From NCBI RefSeq assembly GCF_000212375.1, contig NC_015501.1, positions 248,001 to 312,000 of the forward strand: 64,000 nt of DNA. Direction: 5' to 3'. Source of the DNA: Porphyromonas asaccharolytica DSM 20707. Its GTDB lineage: Bacteria; Bacteroidota; Bacteroidia; Bacteroidales; Porphyromonadaceae. Made by a program: the position numbers and the translations under genes. Below are positions 35,774 to 44,671 of this stretch, one piece after another (position 1 is the first letter of the stretch; every line of letters begins with the position of its first letter). The notes beneath the pieces are model-generated. The model was not told the origin of the DNA, ran no database searches, and saw nothing but the letters and a program-made list of their open reading frames with translations.

Positions 35774-37825
35774 CTAGACCAGTTTGCTACCGGGAGCTAT
35801 CGTGTCAGGCAGTGTGACCACCTGCAGCTGTCCCGTCTTGTAGTCCTCGACTGAGAGGATCATACCTTGCGACTCGACGCCACGTATCTTGCGCACAGGA
35901 AGGTTCGCAACGAAAGCAACGGTCTTGCCGACCAGCTCCTCTGGCTTGTAGTACTGAGCGATGCCCGAGACGATCGTTCGCCCGCCCATGCCATCATCGA
36001 TGGAGAAGCGCAGGAGCTTGTCCGCCTTAGGTACCTTCTCGCAAGCTAGGATACGTCCCGCACGCATATCGCTCTTTGTAAATGTATCAAACGGCACATC
36101 TTCCAGTAGAGCCTCAGGATGACGATTCTGCTCCTCGTTGAGCTTCTTGATCGCAGCGAGCTTGTCGAGCTGCGCCTGGATCACCTCGTCCTCAATCTTC
36201 TCAAAGAGCAGCTCGGGCTTGCCCAACTGATGTCCCTCGGGAAGTAGGTCTGTAGCGCCAAAGCGAGAGAAAGCAAAGCCCCCCTCCTCAACTTGTAGCA
36301 TAGCGAGGAGTCGACGTGTGGAGAAGGGGGTAAAGGGCGCAAAAGCAATCGACAGATTGCCCACCAGCTGCAAAGCTAAGTGCAGAATCGTAGCAACACG
36401 GTCGGGATCGCTCTTGATAACCTTCCAGGGCTCTGTGTCCGCAAGGTACTTATTGCCGATGCGCGCCAGCTGCATAGCGGTCTTGAGCGCCTCTCTAAAG
36501 TGGAAGTGCTCTAGCTGATCATCTAGCGCTGCTGGTATGGCAGCCACCTCTCGAAGCATCTCCTCATCGATCTCCGTGAGACTACCCAGCGGAGGCACCT
36601 TGCCGTCGAAATACTTGTGCGTCAGCACCAAGGCGCGGTTCACGAAGTTGCCGTAGATAGCGACCAACTCATTATTATTACGTGCTTGGTAGTCACGCCA
36701 TGTGAAGTCATTGTCCTTGGTCTCAGGCGCATTGGCCGTCAAGACATAGCGCAGTACGTCCTCCTTGCCAGGCATCTCGTCGAGATACTCATGAAGCCAG
36801 ATCGCCCAGTTGCGACTGGTCGAGATCTTGTCGCCCTCGAGATTGAGGAACTCGTTGGCGGGTACGTTGTCTGGCAGGTTAAACGACCCCTCAGCCTTTA
36901 GCATAGCGGGGAAGATGATGCAGTGGAAGACGATGTTGTCCTTGCCGATGAAGTGGATCAGGCGGGTCTCGGGGTCGCACCACCAGGTGCGCCAGCTGTC
37001 GGGGAGGAGCTCCTTCGTATTAGATATGTAGCCGATAGGCGCGTCAAACCAGACGTAGAGCACCTTGCCCTCAGCACCTTGGAGCGGTACGGGGATACCC
37101 CAGTCTAGGTCACGCGTCACGGCACGTGGCTGTAGTCCTAGGTCCAGCCAGCTCTTGCACTGACCGTAGACGTTGGGCTTCCACTCCTTGTGCCCCTCAA
37201 GGATCCACTCGCGGAGGAAGCTCTCGTAGTCGCCCAGCGGCAGGTACCAGTGCTTCGTCTCGCGTAGCTCAGGCTTAGCTCCTGAGATAGCGCTATGAGG
37301 ATCGATCAGATCGGTCGCCGAGAGGGAGGTGCCGCACGCCTCGCATTGGTCGCCATAGGCGCGCTCGTTGTGGCAGTGCGGACAGGTGCCCGTGATATAG
37401 CGGTCTGCGAGAAATTGCTTAGCCTCGGGATCGTAGTACTGCTCCGAGGTCTGCTCGATCAGCTTGCCCGACTCGTAGAGCTTGGTAAAGAATGCGGTCG
37501 CCGTCTTCTCGTGTGTCTCGGAGGTGGTGCGCGAATAGATGTCGAAGTCGATGCCTAGGCGAGCGAACGACTCCTTGATCAAAGCGTGGTAGCGATCTAC
37601 CACCTCTTGGGGGGAGACGCCCTCCGCTTTTGCCTTGATAGCGATAGGTACGCCGTGCTCATCGCTACCGCCGATGAAGAGGACCTCGTCGCCCTTCATG
37701 CGCTTGTAGCGAACGTATATGTCGGCAGGAACATAGACTCCTGCGAGGTGTCCGATATGTACAGGCCCATTGGCATAAGGTAGGGCCGTAGTGACTAAAG
37801 TGCGTTTGAATTGTTGCGTACTCAT
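35774..37825 (-). CDS. metG: Methionyl-tRNA synthetase
   Basis: The 683-residue class I synthetase has the HIGH motif in [10 protein letters not shown], a zinc knuckle ([18 protein letters not shown], about 147-164) and the KMSKS-type loop KISTSRNW near residue 336. A C-terminal tRNA-binding (EMAP-II-like) domain covers about 575-683 ([20 protein letters not shown]). It heads a leftward run with the DegT and Gfo/Idh genes, the 5'-nucleotidase and the exonuclease-like gene. It has the clearest promoter in the window, TTTG-N18-TACCTTTG. Confidence 0.97.
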   Translation of the reverse strand: MSTQQFKRTLVTTALPYANGPVHIGHLAGVYVPADIYVRYKRMKGDEVLFIGGSDEHGVPIAIKAKAEGVSPQEVVDRYHALIKESFARLGIDFDIYSRTTSETHEKTATAFFTKLYESGKLIEQTSEQYYDPEAKQFLADRYITGTCPHCHNERAYGDQCEACGTSLSATDLIDPHSAISGAKPELRETKHWYLPLGDYESFLREWILEGHKEWKPNVYGQCKSWLDLGLQPRAVTRDLDWGIPVPLQGAEGKVLYVWFDAPIGYISNTKELLPDSWRTWWCDPETRLIHFIGKDNIVFHCIIFPAMLKAEGSFNLPDNVPANEFLNLEGDKISTSRNWAIWLHEYLDEMPGKEDVLRYVLTANAPETKDNDFTWRDYQARNNNELVAIYGNFVNRALVLTHKYFDGKVPPLGSLTEIDEEMLREVAAIPAALDDQLEHFHFREALKTAMQLARIGNKYLADTEPWKVIKSDPDRVATILHLALQLVGNLSIAFAPFTPFSTRRLLAMLQVEEGGFAFSRFGATDLLPEGHQLGKPELLFEKIEDEVIQAQLDKLAAIKKLNEEQNRHPEALLEDVPFDTFTKSDMRAGRILACEKVPKADKLLRFSIDDGMGGRTIVSGIAQYYKPEELVGKTVAFVANLPVRKIRGVESQGMILSVEDYKTGQLQVVTLPDTIAPGSKLV

Positions 37826-37868
37826 AAAGTTCTTATGATGATTAACGGCTTAGCGCCGATGACTACCG

Positions 37869-37898
37869 CAAAGGTAGCAAAAATGAGACTGCAACAAA
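37869..37898 (-). promoter_or_regulatory. Promoter for metG: TTTG, 18 bp, TACCTTTG
   Basis: On the minus strand a -33 TTTG (37895-37898) is followed after 18 bp by the -7 TACCTTTG (37869-37876), about 44 bp before the metG ATG. Both parts of the Bacteroidetes consensus are present. Confidence 0.75.
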
Positions 37899-37951
37899 GG
37901 ATTACTCGTAAGATTTGGGAATTGATGATCTATTATTTCCAATAGATTTCT

Positions 37952-37959
37952 TACCTTTG
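37952..37959 (+). promoter_or_regulatory. -7 promoter element (TACCTTTG) for the Ig-lipoprotein operon
   Basis: Plus-strand TACCTTTG lies 38 bp before the ATG at 37997 and fits TAnnTTTG. It drives the five-gene envelope operon and is divergent from the metG promoter. Confidence 0.7.
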
Positions 37960-37996
37960 GAGGCGGTACTATCTATCAATTTAAACAAACTCTCTA

Positions 37997-38764
37997 ATGA
38001 AAGCAACTTATCTATATCTTTCTCTAGCTCTTATGACGCTAGCACTACTGACCTCTTGTGGTCCTGATGCGAACAAGCCGACCCCCGAGGTGACGGCACT
38101 CACGCTCAGTGCTACAACAGCCCAACTGTCAGTTGGCGAGACCCTACAGCTCACCGCCAGCGTCACCCCAGCAGATGCTAAGGTAACCTTCACGACCGAC
38201 AACGCAGCCGTCGCTACCGTCTGTGAGAAGGGGATCGTCAAGGCAATCGCACCTGGTACAGCTACTATCACAGCTAAGGCTGGCGACAAGACTGCGACCT
38301 GCACCATCACGGTCGAAGAGAAAAAAGTCGAAGAGAAAAACGTATCTCTCTTTAACAAGCTCGATGGCAAGAAGTACCCCTCAGGGAGCACCATCGACTA
38401 TGCCGCCTCTGTTTCTAAGGAAGATGCAAGCTTTTATGCGTTAGATCTCTTCTTTAGCGTACTCAAGACAGCTAAGTACAAGGTTACCTTAACTTTTGAT
38501 AAAGCTACATCAGGATCTGCCTGCATAGGGACCCAGTGCGAGAACTTCTCTGGTAAGTCTTACACCACCGACGCAACCTTAGTCGCTGACGACCTAGAGT
38601 CTGATCTCAAGGGTAAGGGTGATATGACCTCTCTAGGAACTCACCTCGATCTCTCCACACCGGCTGGTGAGACCTACAAGAACCGTATGACCATCCAGCT
38701 CAAGCCTGAGGATGGTAGCGAGACACTCCAGTGGACTGTCAACTTAGCTATAGCCGTCAAGTAA
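37997..38764 (+). CDS. Lipoprotein with bacterial Ig-like (BIG2) domain
   Basis: The 255-residue product has a lipoprotein signal (LLTSC, acylated Cys21). Residues about 33-107 form a group 2 bacterial Ig-like domain (VTALTLSATTAQLSVGET, then APGTATITAKAGDKTATC). A short KVEEKK linker follows, then a C-terminal region of about 140 residues that I do not recognise. Such Ig domains usually space a binding domain from the membrane. It is first in the operon, 18 bp before the TlpA-like gene, which suggests a role linked to the redox and surface proteins downstream. Function is unknown. Confidence 0.82.
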   Translation: MKATYLYLSLALMTLALLTSCGPDANKPTPEVTALTLSATTAQLSVGETLQLTASVTPADAKVTFTTDNAAVATVCEKGIVKAIAPGTATITAKAGDKTATCTITVEEKKVEEKNVSLFNKLDGKKYPSGSTIDYAASVSKEDASFYALDLFFSVLKTAKYKVTLTFDKATSGSACIGTQCENFSGKSYTTDATLVADDLESDLKGKGDMTSLGTHLDLSTPAGETYKNRMTIQLKPEDGSETLQWTVNLAIAVK

Positions 38765-38782
38765 CACACAACAGACACAGAT

Positions 38783-39277
38783 ATGAAGCACTTACTAACT
38801 ATCCTACTATCTCTCATAGTAGTCACCGTAGCTCAAGCGCAGCTACCTCAAGTCGAGCTCAAAGATCTACAAAACAATGTGGTCAACACGAGCGAACTAA
38901 GTAACGATGGTAAGCCCTTTATCATCTCATTCTTTGCCACTTGGTGCAAGCCCTGTCTGCGTGAGCTCAAGGCGATACACGAGGAGTATGTCGACTGGCA
39001 GGAGGAGACAGGGGTCAAGCTCATCGCTGTCTCTATCGATGAGGGTCAAAACGCAGATCGCGTCAAGCCTCTAGTCGATGCCCTGGGCTTTGAGTACGAG
39101 GTACTGCTAGATCCCAATGGAGACTTCAAGCGGGCTATGAATGTCAATATGGTTCCTCACGTCTTCGTCATCGACGGCAAGGGACGCATCGCTTATGCAC
39201 ATAGTGGCTACACCGAGGGCGGTGAGCAGGAGCTCATTGCCAAGGTACGTGAGCTACTACAAACCACTGAAGAGTAA
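38783..39277 (+). CDS. TlpA/ResA-like periplasmic thiol-disulfide oxidoreductase
   Basis: This 164-residue thioredoxin-fold protein has a signal peptide (to about VAQAQ) and the active site ATWCKPC (Cys55, Cys58). The VPHVFVIDGKGRI stretch carries the cis-proline typical of the fold. It probably reduces or isomerises disulfides of envelope proteins. It is the second gene of the operon, and two later genes of the same operon also encode CxxC-bearing envelope proteins. A hairpin (39301-39344) follows it. Confidence 0.9.
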   Translation: MKHLLTILLSLIVVTVAQAQLPQVELKDLQNNVVNTSELSNDGKPFIISFFATWCKPCLRELKAIHEEYVDWQEETGVKLIAVSIDEGQNADRVKPLVDALGFEYEVLLDPNGDFKRAMNVNMVPHVFVIDGKGRIAYAHSGYTEGGEQELIAKVRELLQTTEE

Positions 39278-39300
39278 CTAACCTCAAGAGTAATAACAAA

Positions 39301-39344
39301 GAGGAGAGATCTAGCAGCCTCATGGTATACTAGACTCTCTCCTC
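39301..39344 (+). terminator. Intercistronic hairpin after the TlpA-like gene
   Basis: GAGGAGAGATCTAG pairs with CTAGACTCTCTCCTC, one base bulged, around a 15-base loop. No T-run follows. It could attenuate or process the transcript before the DUF6029-type gene. Confidence 0.5.
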
Positions 39345-39411
39345 GCAAGTGTTCCGACCATCGGACTCCCCTATTTTCACCTCTCCCGTCTTAGACCTAG
39401 ACACTGACTAC

Positions 39412-41142
39412 ATGAGACAGACGCTACATCTCGTACGGCACCTTTGCCTCCTATCTTCTATTTGTATTGCTGGACTATCTGCTCTTACAGCACAAAGTGA
39501 TGCTGAGTGGAAGCCTTGGAACAAATTCACACCCTCCTTTAGTGTGCAGAGCGATATGCTCTTCTCCCTAGATGATCAAGCTAACGGATACAAAACCTGG
39601 ATGGGCAATAGCTACATCACAGGCTCCCTACGCAATAACTACCTCGAGCTGGGACTACGATACGAAGAGCTCCTCCGACCGATGCCAGGGCATGAGCCTG
39701 AGCAGGGACGAGGCATACCGCATATGCACCTCAAGGGCTTCATAGGCAAGTATGGAGAGGTCACGCTAGGCGACTTCTACGACCAGTTTGGCTCCGGCAT
39801 CCTCTTCCGTAGCTATGAGGAGCGCACACTAGGCATCGACAATGCCGTCCGAGGAGTCCACGTATCCCTCACCCCCTATGATGGAGTACGACTCAAGGGA
39901 TTCACGGGTCAGCAGCGCAACTACTTCGACCGCACCTTCCGCCTCTTCAATAAGGATCGAGGCTTCATCTCAGGAGCTGACGGCGAGCTAGCCATTCACC
40001 AGTGGGCACCAGCTCTCAGAGACAATCTGATGACCCTCACACTGGGCGGTTCCTATGTCAATAAGGTAGAAGACGATGAGATCATCCCCGTAGAGACTCC
40101 CGCAGGTATGACAGGTCCTATGCGCCTCAACCTGCCCCGTCAGGTACATGCTTTCGGGGGACGCGCTAAGTTTACACTCGGCGGGTGGGTACTCAATGGT
40201 GAGTACGCCTACAAGAGTAGCGACCCCACAGCGACCAACCACTATATCTACTCACCAGGCTCCGTAGCGATGCTCTCGACCTCTTACTCACAGCGAGGTA
40301 TGAGTCTCTTGCTACAAGCTAAGCGTAGCGAGAACTTTAACTTCCTCTCCGCGCGCTCTACGGTCGGTACCCCACTACATATCAACCACCTACCAGCTTT
40401 TACAGCTAATCATACTTACACCCTTGCAGCTCTTTACCCCTACGCTACGCAGCCTGATGGCGAGTGGGCATTTCAGGGGGACTTCCGCTACACGATCCCA
40501 AGAGGTACTCTCCTAGGTGGCAAGTATGGTACGGGACTACGGGTCAACTATGCGCATGTACGAGGGCTCAAGAGTGTCGCTACCGACCAGCTACCCCTAG
40601 AGGCTCCTGAGAGTAAGCTCTACGGTACAGACGGATACGAGCATCCTTTCTTTGGCATGGGAGAGCTATACTACTCTGACTTTAACTTCGAGCTGAGCAA
40701 GAAGTTCTCTCGGACCGTCTCTCTAACCTTCGAGTACTACCATCAGATCTACAATCAGTTGGTGGTCGAGGGACATGCGATCAATAACCCGCTCGTCTAT
40801 AGCAACATCTTCGTCCTCGACGGCAAGTTCAGACTAGCACCTCGCTATACGCTACGCACCGAGCTACAGTATCTGTACAGTCGTCAGGCTGAGGGAAGCT
40901 GGCTCTTTGGGCTGGCCGAGTTATCCATCGCTCCAAACTGGGTGATCACACTTTCTGACCAGTACAATATAGACATGACCAAGGAGCACTACTATATGGG
41001 CTCTCTAGCTTACGCCACGGGTAGTCACCGCTTACAGCTAGGCTACGGACGTACACGCGCTGGTATCAACTGCTCGGGAGGTGTATGCCGCTATATGCCC
41101 GAGACGAAGGGTATCTACCTAAGCTACAACGGCTCCTTCTAA
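39412..41142 (+). CDS. DUF6029-type outer-membrane beta-barrel protein
   Basis: I start it at the ATG at 39412 (576 residues), which gives a signal peptide ending near SALTAQ. The ATG at 39349 would add an unlikely 21-residue leader that crosses the hairpin arm. The mature part alternates aromatic strands (NNYLELGLRYEELL, FNFELSKKFSRTVSLTFEYYHQIY) and ends in an aromatic strand (YLSYNGSF), as an outer-membrane barrel does. It resembles DUF6029 proteins of Bacteroidetes, of unknown function, often near redox or Omp28 genes as I recall. It lies between the TlpA-like and Omp28-like genes. Confidence 0.78.
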   Translation: MRQTLHLVRHLCLLSSICIAGLSALTAQSDAEWKPWNKFTPSFSVQSDMLFSLDDQANGYKTWMGNSYITGSLRNNYLELGLRYEELLRPMPGHEPEQGRGIPHMHLKGFIGKYGEVTLGDFYDQFGSGILFRSYEERTLGIDNAVRGVHVSLTPYDGVRLKGFTGQQRNYFDRTFRLFNKDRGFISGADGELAIHQWAPALRDNLMTLTLGGSYVNKVEDDEIIPVETPAGMTGPMRLNLPRQVHAFGGRAKFTLGGWVLNGEYAYKSSDPTATNHYIYSPGSVAMLSTSYSQRGMSLLLQAKRSENFNFLSARSTVGTPLHINHLPAFTANHTYTLAALYPYATQPDGEWAFQGDFRYTIPRGTLLGGKYGTGLRVNYAHVRGLKSVATDQLPLEAPESKLYGTDGYEHPFFGMGELYYSDFNFELSKKFSRTVSLTFEYYHQIYNQLVVEGHAINNPLVYSNIFVLDGKFRLAPRYTLRTELQYLYSRQAEGSWLFGLAELSIAPNWVITLSDQYNIDMTKEHYYMGSLAYATGSHRLQLGYGRTRAGINCSGGVCRYMPETKGIYLSYNGSF

Positions 41143-41183
41143 TGCACCGCCGCTTCATTCATACACTTGACAATACTACCAAG

Positions 41184-42029
41184 ATGAAACTATCTACACG
41201 CTATACGATACTCTCAGCTCTAGCTCTGATCCTTATGGTCTCTTGCAAGCCAATGCCTGAGAGTGAGCGACTCATCCCTAATGAGATGGAGACCTCTAAA
41301 GGGCGCTCCGTACTCATCGAGGACTACAGTGGCGTGGGCTGTGTCAACTGCCCCATAGCTGCAAAGAAAATCACGGAGGCTGCAGCTCCTCATGGTGACA
41401 AGGTGGTCATCGTGGCACTCCACGGGAGCAACACGGGTATTGGCACCCAGCCTAAAGAAGACCCTAAGGGACTATACAGCCCCGAGGCAGCTACCTATCT
41501 AGATCGTCTTCAGTCTGGTGGCTCGCTACCCATCGCGACCTTCAATCGTCGTCCACTCGCCAGCAGCGGGAGCAAGACCTATAGCGACAGCTATACCCAG
41601 TGGCCCGCCGAGATGCAGGCGGTGCGCGAGCTACCTCAGCTCTACAAGATAGACCTGCAGGTCTCTGAGAGTGATCGCAAGATAACAACCCAGTGCACCG
41701 CTACGGCACTAGCCCCTGCTGTCCAAGGGGTTGCCACTGAGCTCTACCTACAGTTATGGCTCATCGAGGACGACATCGTAGCGCCTCAGCACTTCAGGAA
41801 GGGACTAGACGAAGCCTATCAGCACAACCACATCTTCCGTCAGACGCTCAACGGCATCGACGGGGAGGCTTATGAGCTAGGCAAGAGCTACAACCAGACC
41901 AGTACCATCGAGCGTGAAGTCATACAGCCCGACCAGTGCTCTGTCGTAGCCATCCTCTATGATCACAAGAGTGGCGAGGTCTATGAGGTCGCTAAGGCTC
42001 CTCTCAAGGGCAACAACTCAACAAACTAA
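41184..42029 (+). CDS. Omp28-like lipoprotein with CxxC motif
   Basis: I start it at the ATG at 41184 (281 residues), giving a lipoprotein signal (LMVSC, acylated Cys21). A longer ORF starts inside the upstream gene. The mature N-terminus reads VLIEDYSGVGCVNCPIAAKKI, a thioredoxin-like CxxC site typical of the Omp28 family, followed by FNRRPLAS and a beta-rich C-terminal half. P. gingivalis Omp28 is an outer-membrane adhesin-like protein. Here the CVNC pair and neighbours suggest a redox or metal link. It is the fourth gene of the operon, 41 bp before the HBP35-like gene. Confidence 0.82.
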   Translation: MKLSTRYTILSALALILMVSCKPMPESERLIPNEMETSKGRSVLIEDYSGVGCVNCPIAAKKITEAAAPHGDKVVIVALHGSNTGIGTQPKEDPKGLYSPEAATYLDRLQSGGSLPIATFNRRPLASSGSKTYSDSYTQWPAEMQAVRELPQLYKIDLQVSESDRKITTQCTATALAPAVQGVATELYLQLWLIEDDIVAPQHFRKGLDEAYQHNHIFRQTLNGIDGEAYELGKSYNQTSTIEREVIQPDQCSVVAILYDHKSGEVYEVAKAPLKGNNSTN

Positions 42030-42070
42030 CTAGAAAACAAAAGCTCAACAACAAGCAAACAGAATAACTT

Positions 42071-43831
42071 ATGAACAAACTAATTACACGCTTAGCACTA
42101 AGCATCACACTCGCTGGAGGCATGCTCCTACCAGCGACTCAAGCTACGGCACAAAAGCAGCTCGTAGCATCAGACCTCCAGCTTGTGGAGGCTCCCGCAC
42201 TTCGCGAGGCATCACAGCTCCGTGCAGGGCGAGCTGGTGATCTCGTCAATCTCAAGACATCAAAGTATGTCGCTAAGGACATCAATGGCAAGGAGCACGA
42301 TATCGATGCCATACTCAAGTCTGGCAAGGCGATCATGATCGACTTCTCCGCTGTATGGTGTGGTCCCTGCTGGATGCTCCACACGAGTGGAGTCTTGGAG
42401 CGACTCTACTCTAAGTTTGGTCCTGAGGGAACGAATCAAATCGAGCTCTTCTGGGTCGGAGCCGATTCAAGGTCCACCATCAGTGCAATCAAGGGCAAGG
42501 GTGGTGGAACCCAGGGCGACTGGACCAAGGACAGCAAAGGCAATCTAGTACCTTATCCCCTATTCTCTGATCCGAAGATGGCTTCTACGCTGGGCATTGA
42601 TGTGACCGGATTCCCCACACTAGTCCTCGTCGGACCAGGCAATAAGTGGATCGCGTGCCGTGGAGAGGTAGAGACATCGGATTCTGACTTCAAGCAGTTT
42701 ACAGGACTTCTGGCGCTCTTTATGAAGGAGGAAGACAAGCCTCAGGGAGTCACCTTCGCAGGTGTGACAGATCTCTACGTAGGAGAGACCCATAAGCTTA
42801 AAGTTTCCTACTCAACCGTTGCCCCCGTCACCAAAATCGAGTGGAAAGCACCCGAAGGCATAACTCTCAAGAAGGTGAGCGATGAGGAGTATCAAGTGAC
42901 CGCAAACAAGCTCGGCACCTATGAAATCGAGGCTACAGTCACGAACAAGAATGGTAGCGCTACTGGCAAGGTGACCGTCACCGTTTCTGATCCTATCTCT
43001 AGCTATCCATTCTTCAGTGCTATGGATGTCAAGGATAAGCTCGACAAGGGCTGGAGATCCATCGACCATGATGGTGATGGCTTTGGCTTTGACTCCTTTA
43101 TGGGTAAGGGATTATTAGATCGCCTTGGACTTAAGTTCAATGACCCCAACTATAAGCCAGGTGCTGAGAGCAGTGCAGACTACTTGATCTCTTGGGGAAC
43201 CTTCTTTCCTACAGAGACTCAGCCAGGGAAAAACGGTGGTGTCTCCTTCTCTGGATCAACTATCGAGCCCGACAACGAGCTACTCTCGGCTCCTCTAGTG
43301 ATACCAGCCGATGCTGCAAAGCCAACCTTCTCTTGCTACATTTCGAGCTTCTTCCAGGCTAACAAGAGCGATGAACTCAAGGTGATGGTCTCTGAGCTCA
43401 ATGGCACCCCTGTAGAGCTACTAGCTCCACAAGCACCAATAGGTGGTGACTGGAAACTCATCTCTGCAGATCTCTCAGCTTACAAGGGCAAGACCATACT
43501 CCTCTCACTAATCCCTGTAGTCAACGGAGAGAGTGGCATTGGTGTAGACCAGATACGTGTTACCATGGATGGCACAACAGATGTAGAGGCTCCTACGCTC
43601 AACGTACAGACAACCCTCTACCCGAACCCCGCCAGTGACTACGTCACTGTCAAGACTCGTGTCGGTAGCTCCATTGAGATCTTTGCTACTGATGGGGCTC
43701 TGCTCTCCACGACGCAAGCCAAGGGCGAGGAGACTACGGTAGCACTCGCACAGCTACCCGCTGGGCGCTACCTAGTACGTATCACCTCACTAGAGGGTGA
43801 GATCGTCCTCCGTCCGCTCATCATCAAGTAA
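42071..43831 (+). CDS. HBP35-like thioredoxin-domain T9SS cargo protein
   Basis: The 586-residue protein has a signal peptide (to about ATAQK) and then a thioredoxin domain with the site VWCGPCW (Cys97, Cys100). A PKD/Ig-like segment follows (about 220-310), then a beta-sandwich region like the cleaved-adhesin domain (about 312-500, with DHDGDGFGFDSF). A clear type A T9SS sorting domain ends it (LYPNPASDYVTV, LPAGRYLVRI, RPLIIK). P. gingivalis HBP35, a hemin-binding surface protein of about 344 residues, pairs a thioredoxin domain with the same kind of signal; this protein is longer by the Ig and adhesin-like parts. It should be exported and anchored by PorU. Heme binding is not shown. Confidence 0.85.
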   Translation: MNKLITRLALSITLAGGMLLPATQATAQKQLVASDLQLVEAPALREASQLRAGRAGDLVNLKTSKYVAKDINGKEHDIDAILKSGKAIMIDFSAVWCGPCWMLHTSGVLERLYSKFGPEGTNQIELFWVGADSRSTISAIKGKGGGTQGDWTKDSKGNLVPYPLFSDPKMASTLGIDVTGFPTLVLVGPGNKWIACRGEVETSDSDFKQFTGLLALFMKEEDKPQGVTFAGVTDLYVGETHKLKVSYSTVAPVTKIEWKAPEGITLKKVSDEEYQVTANKLGTYEIEATVTNKNGSATGKVTVTVSDPISSYPFFSAMDVKDKLDKGWRSIDHDGDGFGFDSFMGKGLLDRLGLKFNDPNYKPGAESSADYLISWGTFFPTETQPGKNGGVSFSGSTIEPDNELLSAPLVIPADAAKPTFSCYISSFFQANKSDELKVMVSELNGTPVELLAPQAPIGGDWKLISADLSAYKGKTILLSLIPVVNGESGIGVDQIRVTMDGTTDVEAPTLNVQTTLYPNPASDYVTVKTRVGSSIEIFATDGALLSTTQAKGEETTVALAQLPAGRYLVRITSLEGEIVLRPLIIK

Positions 43832-43897
43832 GCACACCCTGACAGCCTACGACGCCCCCTCGACTGAGAAGGTCGTCGTAACGCTAGCAACTAAACA

Positions 43898-43937
43898 CGC
43901 AGACCCTCGAGACACACAGGTGTTTTGAGGGTCTGCG
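43898..43937 (+). terminator. Terminator after the HBP35-like gene
   Basis: A perfect 11-bp stem (CGCAGACCCTC with GAGGGTCTGCG) encloses an 18-base loop and is followed by TTCATTCT, 67 bp after the stop. It fits an intrinsic terminator with a weak T-run. Confidence 0.65.
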
Positions 43938-43959
43938 TTCATTCTGTCACAGCAAGACA

Positions 43960-44215
43960 TGTAGCGATGATACGTGTAACCCTATTGCATCAAAGCGATA
44001 CGTGTAACCCTTTGTAGGGACGCACGGCTCGTGCGTCCGTTGTAGAACAGCAAGACATATAACGTTTTGTATCACAGCAAGACGAGTAACCCTCTGTAGG
44101 GACGCACGGCTCGTGCGTCCGTTGTAGAACAGCAAGACATGTATTGACGACATAATCCTTTGACACAACGGACGCACGAGCCGTGCGTCCCTACAGCGGG
44201 TTACTCGTCTCGCCT
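43960..44215. repeat. REP-like hairpin array
   Basis: Two 46-bp units (44013-44058 and 44095-44140) are identical and offset by 82 bp. Each starts TGTAGGGACGCACGGCTCG and contains a self-complementary core (GGACGCAC and GTGCGTCC). A third unit is inverted at 44165-44195, so the array can also fold as one long hairpin. AAGACGAGTAACCC-like leaders precede the units. Related units occur at 12.6 kb and 57.5-59.1 kb. Together with copy 4 of the periodic element this fills the 840-bp gap between the HBP35-like gene and purD. Confidence 0.8.
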
Positions 44216-44231
44216 TAGATGGAGTAAATCT

Positions 44232-44391
44232 CCACGTGGCAATTCTCAAATCTCCACGTGGAAAATGAAAATTCTCCACGTGGACGTGAAATAAAACTTC
44301 GGAGGAATCGAATGAAACTTCGGAGGAAATGATTCACGCCCACGTGGAGAATATTTTTTTCCTCCGTGGAGATTTTCGATTTTCCACGGAG
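44232..44391 (+). repeat. Periodic CACGTG element, copy 4
   Basis: Boxes start at 44232, 44254, 44276 and 44340 (all CCACGTGG), then 44362 (CTCCGTGG) and 44384 (CCACGGAG). The steps are 22, 22, 64, 22 and 22 bp. Two core units lie in the AACTTCGGAGGAATC orientation, as in copy 1. Boxes 5 and 6 have changed together and are exact reverse complements. It lies between convergent genes. Confidence 0.9.
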
Positions 44392-44486
44392 GCTTTGCGG
44401 AGTGTTGTTAGCTTTTAGCGACTGGCTGTTGGCTAGAGTTACTACTGCCACTAGGAGCACTAGGAGCACTAGAAGTTCTAGACAAT

Positions 44487-44535
44487 GCCTCTCTAGGCTC
44501 TAACTTCTAATCTCTAACTTCTAGCCTCTAATCTC
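44487..44535. repeat. Heptamer tract near the purD 3' end
   Basis: About six units of CTCTAAC/TTCTAAT/CTCTAAT run here, preceded at 44450-44480 by a separate short repeat (CTAGGAGCA twice, then CTAGAAGTT). No promoter element adjoins it. Confidence 0.65.
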
Positions 44536-44589
44536 TTGTTTATTGCTTTACGGTCCGATGAAGAGACTTTTATCGGACAGCAATACTTC

Positions 44590-44636
44590 CCAAAAGAAGA
44601 AGGGGGGGAGCAGGACTAAACTCCTACTCCCCCCCC
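44590..44636 (-). terminator. Strong intrinsic terminator for purD
   Basis: On the minus strand GGGGGGGAGTAGGAG pairs with CTCCTGCTCCCCCCC around a short AT loop, one bulged pair, and is followed by TTCTTCTTTT. It lies 36-82 bp past the purD stop and ends the leftward run rlmL-ptpA-purD. Confidence 0.8.
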
Positions 44637-44671
44637 TGTTATCTTGAGGTTATTAACTTATGTCTACAGTT

